Program-made: the position numbers and the translations under genes
The notes under the pieces: generated by a model
Seen by the model: only the letters and a program-made list of their open reading frames with translations
Databases searched by the model: none
What the model was told of the DNA's origin: nothing
Part shown: positions 1-7,072 of the stretch, piece by piece
Layout: each line of letters opens with the position of its first letter
Position numbering within the stretch: the first letter of the stretch is position 1
Assembly: GCA_934643825.1 (NCBI GenBank)
Contig: CAKUCW010000005.1
Span: forward strand, 1 to 64,000
Length of the DNA: 64,000 nucleotides
Reading direction: 5' to 3'
Origin: an uncultured Clostridia bacterium
GTDB lineage: Bacteria > Bacillota > Clostridia > Christensenellales > Aristaeellaceae

Positions 1-921
1 GAACGGCAGGAATACACCGGATGCACCTGCAATTTCAAGACCTACTCCAAGTCCTACAAGCTGAAAAAGCGGATTCCTAATGCCATCGAAGATATGTGTA
101 TCTTCCCTGATACGCAGGAGGCTATCGTTTCTCAGTCGCAATGGGATAGAGTACAGGAGCTGCGCAAAAACAAACGCCGTCCCGTGAAAGCGGAACGGCA
201 GGGATTATTCGCAGGACTGGTCTACTGTGCAGACTGCGGCAGCAAGCTTCATTTCGCCACCTGCAAGGGCTTTGAGGGCAAGCAGGATCATTATCGCTGC
301 TCCAAGTACAAGAGCGGACGGGGCGAATGCAGCGCACACTATATCCGCGAGGATGTGCTGCGGGAACTGGTACTGGAACGGATTCGGGCGGTCAATGCGT
401 ATATCCGCAGCGATGTGGAGGGCTTTCAGGAGGAGTGGCTGCATTACCGCCGCGCCGATCAGGAACGTGACATCCGGGAAGATCAGAAGCGCGTGGAGCA
501 GGCAAGAAAACGCCTTGCCAATCTTGATGTGGTCATGTCCCGGCTCTATGAGGACTACGCCCTCGGTGAAATCAGCAAGGAAAAGTACAAGAAGATAACT
601 GCTGATTATGAAGCGGAGCAGGAACGGTTAAAGCTCGAAATTGAAACAACGGAAGAATGGGTCGAGCAGCGGCAGGCGATGGGCGACGATCTGGATGCTT
701 TCATTGCGCTGACGAAAAAGTATGTGGATGTCACGGAGCTGACGCAGACGATCGTCAACGAGTATATCAGGAAGATCGTTATTCATGCGCCGGATAAGTC
801 TGATGGCAAGCGCCGACAGAAGGTTGAGATTTTCTTCAACTTCGTGGACGATGTGGAAATTCCCGTATTGGCAGAACCCATGATCGCAGAATCTACCCTT
901 GGACGCAGAAAAACGGCGTGA
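1..921 (+). CDS. Large serine recombinase, C-terminal part (5' end outside window)
   Basis: The frame is open from base 1, so the N-terminal resolvase catalytic domain lies outside the window. The visible 306 residues show the recombinase zinc beta-ribbon (CADCGSKLHF, then YRCSKYKSGRGECSAH: two Cys pairs), followed by a long charged coiled coil (about residues 140-230 here) and a DUF4368-like tail. This is the standard C-terminal half of large serine recombinases of phages and integrative elements, which cut and exchange att sites through a serine nucleophile. Family membership is clear. Whether it is active cannot be judged without the catalytic domain. Its neighbour is phage terminase debris, which fits a decayed prophage or mobilisable element. 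Confidence 0.93.
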   Translation, partial: ERQEYTGCTCNFKTYSKSYKLKKRIPNAIEDMCIFPDTQEAIVSQSQWDRVQELRKNKRRPVKAERQGLFAGLVYCADCGSKLHFATCKGFEGKQDHYRCSKYKSGRGECSAHYIREDVLRELVLERIRAVNAYIRSDVEGFQEEWLHYRRADQERDIREDQKRVEQARKRLANLDVVMSRLYEDYALGEISKEKYKKITADYEAEQERLKLEIETTEEWVEQRQAMGDDLDAFIALTKKYVDVTELTQTIVNEYIRKIVIHAPDKSDGKRRQKVEIFFNFVDDVEIPVLAEPMIAESTLGRRKTA

Positions 922-981
922 CCTTTACGGTCACACCGTTCTCTGCCCCAACTGCAAGACTTATAGTTCCTTACGACTGTT

Positions 982-1009
982 AAGCCTTGAGTTTTTAGGG
1001 CTTTTTCTT
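982..1009 (+). terminator. Rho-independent terminator after the recombinase
   Basis: Short hairpin (AAGCCT / AGGGCTT arms around a T-rich loop) followed by a T-rich tract, 60 bp after the recombinase stop codon. Confidence 0.55.
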
Positions 1010-1026
1010 TGTCTGTTTGCCCTGAT

Positions 1027-1102
1027 TACCCTTTACAGCAGCATTGCATACCCTTTAACGGTGCAAGCGTAACGGGATTGAATTCAATGTCAGTACCCTT
1101 TA
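1027..1102. repeat. Three direct copies of TACCCTTTA
   Basis: The 9-mer TACCCTTTA occurs at 1027-1035, 1049-1057 and 1094-1102, with offsets of 22 and 45 bp (about two and four helical turns). A palindrome ATTGAATTCAAT lies between the second and third copies. It sits just downstream of a recombinase gene, so recombinase or accessory-protein binding is possible but unproven. Confidence 0.4.
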
Positions 1103-1157
1103 TTTTTTAATCAGGCGTTGGGTATCGCCTTGATGAACGCCTGCATTTTGTCTGCAA

Positions 1158-1425
1158 GAGCGCGTAAAGCAGGATAAAATCCCCTATGATAAATGGTTTG
1201 AGCAAGGGGCGGTTGCGCTTGTGTGCAGGCAATACGATCAATTACAGCGATGTGACAACGTGGTTCATGGAAATGGTGCAGACCTATGAACTGACCCCGG
1301 CATGGGTGCATGATGACAGCTATTCGGCGCGGTATTTTGTAGAAGAAATGAGCTGTCAGGGGTTCAACATGGTGCGGTGCATAAAAGCAATGTCCTTTAA
1401 TTTGAGATTAAATGAATATGAATGA
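1158..1425 (+). pseudogene. Phage terminase large subunit fragment, frameshifted
   Basis: From 1158 one frame reads ERVKQDKIPYDKWFEQGAVAL, typical of the nuclease-proximal part of phage large terminases. At about 1221 one extra base moves the homology to the next frame, which continues CAGNTINYSDVTTWF ... WVHDDSYSARYFVEEM ... GFNMVRC up to about 1395. After that the sequence diverges and stops at 1425. Both ends of the gene are missing and there is no ribosome binding site. It is the remains of a prophage packaging gene and cannot make a functional terminase. The family call rests on motif recall, not a search. Confidence 0.7.
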
Positions 1426-1503
1426 CACAAAATCATCAATTGCTGTGAATGAGGTTTAGGAGTATAATAATTTTATAAAGCAATCAAAGGAGATGACTGG
1501 AAT

Positions 1504-2025
1504 ATGTTCTTGAAACGGTGTTTGATTCCGTTCTGTATGTTGTCGTTACTGACCCTGGCAGCTGTTGCGGAATCCCCCCTCAGTTTTCCATGTGATTCCG
1601 AACTGTCCCCTTTCCTGTCCAGAAGCGAACACGATGTCACATTCAAAATTGACCTCGAAAACAACTACCGCATAGAAACCGACTATTGGGGCGACGAACC
1701 CATGTTGGTGGAATCCGGTTCGGTTCTGATCCTTGATGATGAATTTATGCTTGTTAACCTCCGCTTTTCAAAAGAATATGATTACTCGCAGGATTACGGA
1801 GGAAACCTGCCTGACATAATCTTGCTCGCCAATTATGATTTGAACATTGTCGATGATACCAACCCGCCAGAGTGGCGCGTCTGGATGTACCCGGATGAAG
1901 ACGATCCCTATGCTTTCCATTATGCCGGGACTTGGAATCAGCAGCAGGGGTACGGTCTCTATTTTTATGGTAGCAAGACAAATGCACAAGGGGAAACCAC
2001 GGAGTGTTTTTATTTAACTCCATGA
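1504..2025 (+). CDS. Small secreted protein of unknown function
   Basis: 173 residues starting MFLKRCLIPFCMLSLLTLAAVAES, a clear Sec signal peptide with a signal peptidase I site near residue 22. The mature part is acidic and aromatic-rich (many Tyr, Trp, Asp), suggesting a beta-rich extracellular domain, with no motif I recognise. An AAAGGAG site lies about 10 bp before the ATG. It stands alone between phage debris and a perfect hairpin at 2031-2067, and its base composition is lower in GC than the core genes further right, consistent with accessory DNA. It is a real gene by start, signal peptide and terminator, but its function cannot be assigned. Confidence 0.75.
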   Translation: MFLKRCLIPFCMLSLLTLAAVAESPLSFPCDSELSPFLSRSEHDVTFKIDLENNYRIETDYWGDEPMLVESGSVLILDDEFMLVNLRFSKEYDYSQDYGGNLPDIILLANYDLNIVDDTNPPEWRVWMYPDEDDPYAFHYAGTWNQQQGYGLYFYGSKTNAQGETTECFYLTP

Positions 2026-2030
2026 GTGTA

Positions 2031-2067
2031 TAGGAGCGGCTATGACATGAACTCATAGCCGCTCCTA
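2031..2067 (+). terminator. Perfect 15-bp hairpin after the secreted-protein gene
   Basis: Arms 2031-2045 and 2053-2067 are perfectly complementary with a 7-nt loop. The following T-run is weak, so termination efficiency is uncertain, but placement 6 bp after the stop codon fits a terminator. Confidence 0.6.
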
Positions 2068-2099
2068 TTCATCTAGCGCATCTGCTAAAAGACATTGAA

Positions 2100-2122
2100 T
2101 TCAAGTCCTGTTTCCCGCACCA
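2100..2122 (+). other. 3' fragment of a tRNA-Leu gene; likely att site or element boundary
   Basis: The 23 nt match tRNA positions 54-76 in geometry: T-loop TTCAAGT with C61 following, T-stem 3' strand CCTGT, seven-base acceptor strand TTCCCGC, discriminator A, then CCA. The acceptor strand would pair with GCGGGAA, the usual 5' end of bacterial tRNA-Leu. The bases before it (ATTGAA) cannot form the T-stem, so identity stops exactly at the T-loop. A strong terminator follows at 2128. Phage and island integrases commonly use this part of tRNA genes, leaving such a stub. The tRNA-Leu identity is from recall of the family. Confidence 0.65.
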
Positions 2123-2127
2123 TGATG

Positions 2128-2164
2128 ATCCTCATGCTTCGTAACAGAGCATGAGGATTTTTTT
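2128..2164 (+). terminator. Rho-independent terminator behind the tRNA-Leu fragment
   Basis: Perfect 11-bp stem (ATCCTCATGCT / AGCATGAGGAT) followed by seven T. This is the position expected for the native terminator of the tRNA gene whose stub precedes it. Confidence 0.8.
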
Positions 2165-2189
2165 GTGTGTAAAGGTGATTGCAGAAAAT

Positions 2190-2256
2190 CGCCCGCGTGA
2201 GCTAAACTTTCACGCATGATAAAACTATGGCGGAAGTGAGGGTGGGCTCAGCCCAC
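2190..2256 (+). repeat. Dispersed hairpin repeat (family A), copy 1
   Basis: Begins CGCCCGCGTG, contains GGCGGAAGTGA and ends with the hairpin GTGGGC-TCA-GCCCAC. The same order recurs at 33014, 33112 and 43911 and in the array at 48716. Confidence 0.75.
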
Positions 2257-2277
2257 CGGATCGTGAAATAGAAAAAA

Positions 2278-2400
2278 CTCCTTTTGCCGGAGCCCCTGAA
2301 GCGGTCTGGCAACTGCAACAGGGAACAGCAAAAGGAGGTCATTCGGATGAACGACATCAACAGTTTATCACATATAGGGCAAAAAGGCAAATGCCATAGG
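2278..2400 (+). mobile_element. Remnant of an IS200/IS605-like tnpA start with SD-sequestering hairpin
   Basis: An open frame at 2347 begins MNDINSLSH after a strong AAAGGAGG site; this is the usual N-terminus of IS200-type TnpA. Homology is lost right after residue 9. Upstream, CTCCTTTTGC (2278-2287) pairs perfectly with GCAAAAGGAG (2328-2337), burying the Shine-Dalgarno sequence, an arrangement known for IS200 leaders. No catalytic HUH or Tyr motif survives, so this is at most a deletion remnant. The identification depends on a short match and is tentative. Confidence 0.4.
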
Positions 2401-2510
2401 GCGCTTGAGATAAGGCGTGGGAACGGCATACCCATGCGGTATGGGGGGAGAGGTGACGGAAGAAAAACAAGTTTTGTCCACCGCCTTGTACGCCTTTTAA
2501 CTGCTGGTCA

Positions 2511-4604
2511 TTACGATTCAGCTTCAAGGCTCTCATCTGGTTCTTCGGCGATGATGTTGAAGGAAAAAGACAATTTGTCAAATCCAAATTCTGAAATCAA
2601 ACTATCAATAAATCGAATGCATGACCATGCGGAAAGATTAGCCTCTAAATAAATTCGATCAGATACTTTCCATGGTAAGCGCATATCAGTTCCGTCGTTG
2701 TTGAGATGGACGTGCTTTCTTTTAGTTGAATTAAATGAATAGTTGCTGTCTGCGAGTTCCTGCAGTTTTCCGGGGCGTTTTTTATCCAGCAGCTTAATAA
2801 CACTCAGCAACATTAGAGCATATGTGTTTTGACGATATGTTTCACCAAACAGCTTGAAAGATACTAACTTCTTTCCGGTAACTGTATCATAGTGATTCAG
2901 CGTGAGCGTTTCGACATATTCGAATTCAATTGAATCATCTGTGATTCGATCGATGGCATATCTGCTGGTTATTATGTCTGCCAATCGTTTTGAACGCGCT
3001 TGTATTTCGGGAATTCCCCATGTATTTGATTCTAAGACGTCTTTATTCAGGATGTTTGCCTTTGAATTATCACGGATGATTTCTTGTTTTTCTTTAAAGC
3101 TCTTATTAGAAAGTTCAGAGTTATACCCGGTTACCGTGAGATTTCCCAGCGTGTGCAGGTATATTTCATGATCTTCGGGCTTGATATGATTCCAGTCTGC
3201 GCTCAAAGTTTGCGGCATAATGTGTTCGATGGTCAAACTGTCTGCTTGCAATGTTTCTTTTTGATCTCCGTTTTCGATATCAAGCAGCAAAAATCTGCAA
3301 AGAGCGTTATTGCCGTAAATGTTGACAGACTGCAGGGACCTTTCAAATTCACTCGTCGGAGGAACAGCGTCTTTTGATGAAACAGTAAATAGAAATTTGT
3401 TTAGAGACTCGTAGTATTTTTGCTTATTGGAAGAGACTTTGAAAATACGATTATAAAGATAAATAAACAGTCCGCGCAATGTGTTGGATGGAACACCGCA
3501 TACCAATCTGCGGAGCAGATAGGCGAGGATGAATTGCAGAATACGTTCCACTGTTTTTTCATCGATTATTTCATGGTGGTAATCATCAAAAACATGGAAT
3601 AAGAATGGGTAACATGTGGTTTGCTTCAAAATTCTAATCCGTTGCAGCAATTGATTGATTCGTGCTGAATAATCCTTACTGCCGTAAACAAAGGCACCAT
3701 AAATTTTTGCGTAGTATCTCAGTTCGTCCAGAATGACTTCCTGCGTGTAGCCGCAATTCTTAAACAGTTTTACGAAACTGTGATAGAGCTGTCTCTCGGC
3801 TATGGGTTTACTGGTCTTGTAAACGATATACTGCATGAAAAAGTTATCCAAATGGGAATAATCCATTCGGTTTTTGAGCGTTTTTTCGATAACCAACCAA
3901 TAGTCTTCGTAAAGATGTTCCTGGTTTTCTGCGTTCATTAACAGAAAGTTTCGAATCAGATCCGCGTTGGATAGCTCCAAACCTGTGGAATTGATGCTTT
4001 CAAAAATGACCTGCGGATCATCTTCACCTTTTGTTAAAACGATTTCCACAATTTCCAATTTGGTTAGGGCATCCAGTATCCGAGAGGGAAGAATGCCCTG
4101 GTTTACCCAGCGTTCAAATCGTTCTTTGCATAACTTGAAGTTCTGAAAAATGTGCGTTTCCTCATCCATTTCCTCAAGCTTGTTCTCTAAAAGTAACGTA
4201 AACTGATTGTGATCTGACTTAATGGGCTTTAGTTTCACCTTGTACTCTTCTTCACAGTATTTGTTGTGCAGATACTGCTCATCTATTTCGTGATAGCAAA
4301 TATCTCCAGCTTCTTCGGCAACAACCGAAAGCGCTTTTAGGATAAGCATCATGGTTGTCAGGCGCTGTTGTCCGTCGATAATCGTATACTCTTGCAGGGT
4401 AAAGCCACCGCTTCGAGCCGCCATGAATACGATTGTGCCAAGGAAATGCTTATCGCCGCTGTTGATAATTTCATAGATATCGTCAAGCAGACGATCGCAG
4501 TTGGATTCTGACCAATCATAATTCCGCTGATATACCGGAATGCGAAACAGAACCTTATTTGTTCCGATAAAGTCTCTCAGCATCCAAAGTTTATGGGCGT
4601 CCAT
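2511..4604 (-). CDS. DUF262/DUF1524 (GmrSD-like) nuclease-family protein
   Basis: 697 residues from the ATG at 4604, chosen because GAGGAGG lies about 7 bp before it; an upstream in-frame ATG at 4646 lacks such a site. The N-terminal DUF262 (ParB-like) part shows IPVYQRNYDW near residue 25 and IDGQQRLTT near 77. The C-terminal DUF1524 part has the HNH-type motif EHIMPQ near 460 and LGNLTVTGYNSELSN near 490. The two domains together define the GmrS-GmrD fusion family, type IV-like restriction enzymes acting on modified phage DNA; DUF262 is thought to bind and hydrolyse nucleotide. A further about 120-residue C-terminal region is unassigned. The gene is AT-rich against the core genome, lies beside phage debris and stands alone, all consistent with a horizontally acquired defence gene. 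The substrate is unknown. Confidence 0.88.
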   Translation of the reverse strand: MDAHKLWMLRDFIGTNKVLFRIPVYQRNYDWSESNCDRLLDDIYEIINSGDKHFLGTIVFMAARSGGFTLQEYTIIDGQQRLTTMMLILKALSVVAEEAGDICYHEIDEQYLHNKYCEEEYKVKLKPIKSDHNQFTLLLENKLEEMDEETHIFQNFKLCKERFERWVNQGILPSRILDALTKLEIVEIVLTKGEDDPQVIFESINSTGLELSNADLIRNFLLMNAENQEHLYEDYWLVIEKTLKNRMDYSHLDNFFMQYIVYKTSKPIAERQLYHSFVKLFKNCGYTQEVILDELRYYAKIYGAFVYGSKDYSARINQLLQRIRILKQTTCYPFLFHVFDDYHHEIIDEKTVERILQFILAYLLRRLVCGVPSNTLRGLFIYLYNRIFKVSSNKQKYYESLNKFLFTVSSKDAVPPTSEFERSLQSVNIYGNNALCRFLLLDIENGDQKETLQADSLTIEHIMPQTLSADWNHIKPEDHEIYLHTLGNLTVTGYNSELSNKSFKEKQEIIRDNSKANILNKDVLESNTWGIPEIQARSKRLADIITSRYAIDRITDDSIEFEYVETLTLNHYDTVTGKKLVSFKLFGETYRQNTYALMLLSVIKLLDKKRPGKLQELADSNYSFNSTKRKHVHLNNDGTDMRLPWKVSDRIYLEANLSAWSCIRFIDSLISEFGFDKLSFSFNIIAEEPDESLEAES

Positions 4605-5197
4605 GTTGTTCCTCCTCATTTGTGATATGTACGGCTGATTTGTCACCGCCGGCTTTTCAATACGAAAATGCTTTTCCGCAATACACTTCGGATTCGATGT
4701 TGATAATCATCAGGTTTGTCTAATGACAGTATATAGGCAAATTGTGTTGAATTCAAGCTGAACGCTAACGATTCTGCCGAAATAGATAAACGAAGAAGTG
4801 TGATGATTTCGCAGATTGTTTTACCGTGTGCTTTTTCGCGTTCGCTACGAGCGGAGAAATTGCACATGGCTGCTAAGCGCATAGCTTTGCGATAGATTCT
4901 CGAACAGGAAATACGAACAGATTGAAGCGTTGCTTACCGAGAGAATACCGTGTAAGGATGAAGGATTTTTCAGATTTCATTAGGGAAGAACTAAAGAATC
5001 GAAAATGTTGCCAAATGACGAAGAATAAATAATAGAAAAGATGCTTCCCGTTTGATTCGGGGAAGCATCCACTTGACGAGCCTATGATTCGTTTTTAACC
5101 CGTATTTAGGAAAGAGGCGCGGATCAGGTTTGAATAATCAAGTGTGGTTTAAAGGAATGATAGATAATATGCTGCACAGAATTTTCGTTCCCATCCC
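4605..5197. other. Intergenic stretch with no convincing gene
   Basis: A 79-codon frame on the minus strand (4643-4882) and a short plus frame near 4957 have no ribosome binding site and no recognisable motif. The only clear structure is a hairpin at 5040-5069. Composition is AT-rich like the preceding accessory genes; the GC-rich core begins after it. Confidence 0.5.
5040..5069. terminator. Hairpin terminator candidate
   Basis: GATGCTTCCC (5040-5049) pairs with GGGAAGCATC (5060-5069). An A-run precedes it, so on the minus strand a T-run would follow, fitting a terminator for the minus-strand gene ending at 5198. Confidence 0.55.
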
Positions 5198-5581
5198 TCA
5201 CTCCCCATCCAGCGTATAATAGGCGCAGAACTTGATCTCTTCGACCTTCAGGATCTCTTTTTCGCCGTTGACGCCGTCGTAGAAATAAACCAGCGCATAG
5301 CCCGACTGAGCATCCGGAACGGCGAGCGTCGTTTCGCAGAGCAGGCAGTAATTCGTGCCCGCGACGACCTGACTGCCAAGCAGCGCAATCGGCTTATAGA
5401 CACACCCGGTCAGGCCTTCTGTCGCGGCATCGAACGCGTCGAGTACATCCTGCGGAATCTCGGTCGGATGCTCCACATTGGCGTACCAGACGCCGAGCAA
5501 AGGCTCTTCGGCGAAAGAGGGGGCAATCAGGCAGGAAAGCAGCAGCGCGACAAGCGCAAGAAGGGAAACAAACTTTTTCAT
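5198..5581 (-). CDS. Secreted cystatin-like protein
   Basis: 127 residues from ATG 5581 (AAAGGA 8 bp upstream; the longer frame to 5716 has no site). A signal peptide covers residues 1-24 (MKKFVSLLALVALLLSCLIAPSFAEE, cleavage after SFA). The mature part is one helix-like segment (IPQDVLDAFDAATEGL) followed by strands, with the motif GSQVVAGTNYCLL in the first long strand. QVVAGTNY is the inhibitory hairpin consensus of cystatins (QxVxG), and the helix-then-strand order matches the cystatin fold. Four Cys remain after the signal. In animals this fold inhibits papain-like cysteine proteases; here the role is inferred only. It is monocistronic, with no protease gene nearby. Confidence 0.75.
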   Translation of the reverse strand: MKKFVSLLALVALLLSCLIAPSFAEEPLLGVWYANVEHPTEIPQDVLDAFDAATEGLTGCVYKPIALLGSQVVAGTNYCLLCETTLAVPDAQSGYALVYFYDGVNGEKEILKVEEIKFCAYYTLDGE

Positions 5582-5725
5582 CCGAATCATCCTTTCGATT
5601 GTTTTCAATGGGTTACACCATTCAGACGAATCGGAAGTCGGTTTGGTTCCCGAAAAATGGAAAGAATGGATTTCTTTTTCGGCTCGGACGAGGCTGTTCC
5701 TGCCGCAGTTTTCCATACATGAAAA

Positions 5726-5898
5726 GGGGCTGTCAAGCTTAAACCGAACATTCCGAAAACAAATATCTAAGCAATTGTGGATATGGGGCTTTGCCCCATC
5801 GCCCCACCAAAGGGCTTTCCGGTCGCCCTTTGGAAACCTTCGGGCGCAAGTACTTAGTTTTATTTTTGAAATGTCGGTGTTGTCAGCTTGACAGCCCC
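5726..5898 (+). mobile_element. MITE-like element, copy 1 (short form)
   Basis: 173 bp bounded by inverted repeats GGGGCTGTCAAGCT and AGCTTGACAGCCCC. Inside are GGGGCTTTGCCCC and the paired arms CCAAAGGGC / GCCCTTTGG. No coding capacity for a transposase. Three further copies lie at 11198, 43704 and 58074. Confidence 0.8.
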
Positions 5899-5909
5899 TT
5901 GCTTTGAAA

Positions 5910-6818
5910 TTACATGTCGAATACGCCCATGATGACGATGCCGATAAAGACCATCAGGATGGCGACGTAGTGCTTGGCGCTCAGCTTTTCCTTCAGGAAG
6001 ATGCGGCTCCAAAGCACGGACGCGGCGCAGTAAGAGGAAATGATCGGGGCGCTCATGGCGACGTGGGCGTTGTCCGCCAGCGCGTAGATGTAGAAGAACT
6101 GACCGATCGTTTCACAGACGGCGCCGATGTACTTCGGCGCTTCGGAGCGCGGGGTCAGCTTTTCGTGCTTGACGAAAATGACGTATGCGCCCGCAATCAG
6201 ACCGGCGACGAGGAAGGTCAGCTCGTAGGCGACGTTCGCGGAATCCTCATTCAGCGTTTCCAGAACGAGGCTGTCGGCGAATGTTCCCGCCGCATCGAGA
6301 ATACAATAAGCAATCGGCAGGAGCAGCGCAAGCAGGGACTTGGCATACTTGTGATTGCTCGCCTGCTGACGGGCGGCGCGAAGCTCGTCGTCCTCGGTCG
6401 CTTCCGTGATGCCCAGCGCGATGACGCCGATGGCAACCAGCGCGATGGCGGCAAGCTGCCAGGCGTTCATATCGCCGATGCCCGCGGTCGCAATGGTCAG
6501 AATCGCGACCAGCGCACCGGAGGAATTGCAGATCGGGGAGGAGATGGACAGCTCGATGTAGCGCAGACCGATGTAGCCCATCGCCATGGAGACGATGTAC
6601 AGCAGGGAAACCGGCAGGTAGGTCAGGATGATCTGCATGTTGATCTCAACGCCGCCGACGAAGACCTCGTAGCAGGCGTGCAGACCCATGACGATACCAA
6701 CCGCCATGACCATCTTCAGGTGCGCGGTCTTGTCGTCGGCTTCGCGGCAGCCGATCTTGGAGAAAAGGTCAGAACCGCTCCAGCAGAGCAGCGCGATGAT
6801 AGAAAACCAAAACCACAT
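5910..6818 (-). CDS. EamA/DMT-family transporter
   Basis: 302 residues, almost entirely ten hydrophobic segments, arranged as two halves as in the drug/metabolite transporter superfamily. It starts MWFWFSIIALLCWSGSDLFSKIG, the usual first EamA helix, and ends with AVLWSRIFLKEKLSAKHYVAILMVFIGIVIMG, the conserved last two helices with the short charged loop RIFLKEKLS. GAGAGG lies 5 bp before the ATG. Substrate cannot be predicted. It follows the PLP-lyase gene on the same strand, but about 250 bp containing a palindrome cluster separates them, so independent transcription is likely. Confidence 0.85.
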   Translation of the reverse strand: MWFWFSIIALLCWSGSDLFSKIGCREADDKTAHLKMVMAVGIVMGLHACYEVFVGGVEINMQIILTYLPVSLLYIVSMAMGYIGLRYIELSISSPICNSSGALVAILTIATAGIGDMNAWQLAAIALVAIGVIALGITEATEDDELRAARQQASNHKYAKSLLALLLPIAYCILDAAGTFADSLVLETLNEDSANVAYELTFLVAGLIAGAYVIFVKHEKLTPRSEAPKYIGAVCETIGQFFYIYALADNAHVAMSAPIISSYCAASVLWSRIFLKEKLSAKHYVAILMVFIGIVIMGVFDM

Positions 6819-6983
6819 AAATACCTCTCAAAAATATGAAATTCTATTAAAAAGGAACGATTGTTGATCTGCACCGAACCCTGCTGAGAGATTTTGATCA
6901 TGCAGAACCACACCGCGCAGAGCATAGTTCTGATTCCCTCGGGCTTCCTTTCCCTTGCAACAGTTTGAATCTGTCGAACATCC

Positions 6984-7072
6984 ATTTACCGCGCAGCGGT
7001 AAATGAAGGAAAGGGTGCAGGGAACCATGTTCCCTGCCGGGGCTTGGGGCAGAGCCCCAACCGTCACCCTTT
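6984..7072 (-). repeat. Palindrome cluster / terminator region behind the PLP-lyase gene
   Basis: Three perfect hairpins follow one another: ATTTACCGC-GCA-GCGGTAAAT (6984-7004), CAGGGAAC...GTTCCCTG (7018-7036) and TTGGGGC...GCCCCAA (7044-7060). An outer pair AAAGGGTG (7010-7017) / CACCCTTT (7065-7072) encloses the last two. It sits directly after the minus-strand stop codon and could act as a terminator or mRNA 3' stabiliser. The rest of the 6819-7072 gap shows no gene. Confidence 0.55.

Noticed and set aside
1111..1311. 66-codon minus frame over the terminase fragment
   Set aside because: Antisense of the recognisable terminase peptide, with no start signals.
4643..4882. 79-codon minus-strand frame upstream of the DUF262 gene
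   Set aside because: No ribosome binding site, no signal peptide or motif, and composition does not suggest a protein.
5904..6839. 311-codon plus-strand frame opposite the EamA transporter
   Set aside because: It is the antisense shadow of a clear membrane protein; its Asp/Arg/Gln-rich sequence is typical of reverse frames in GC-rich genes.
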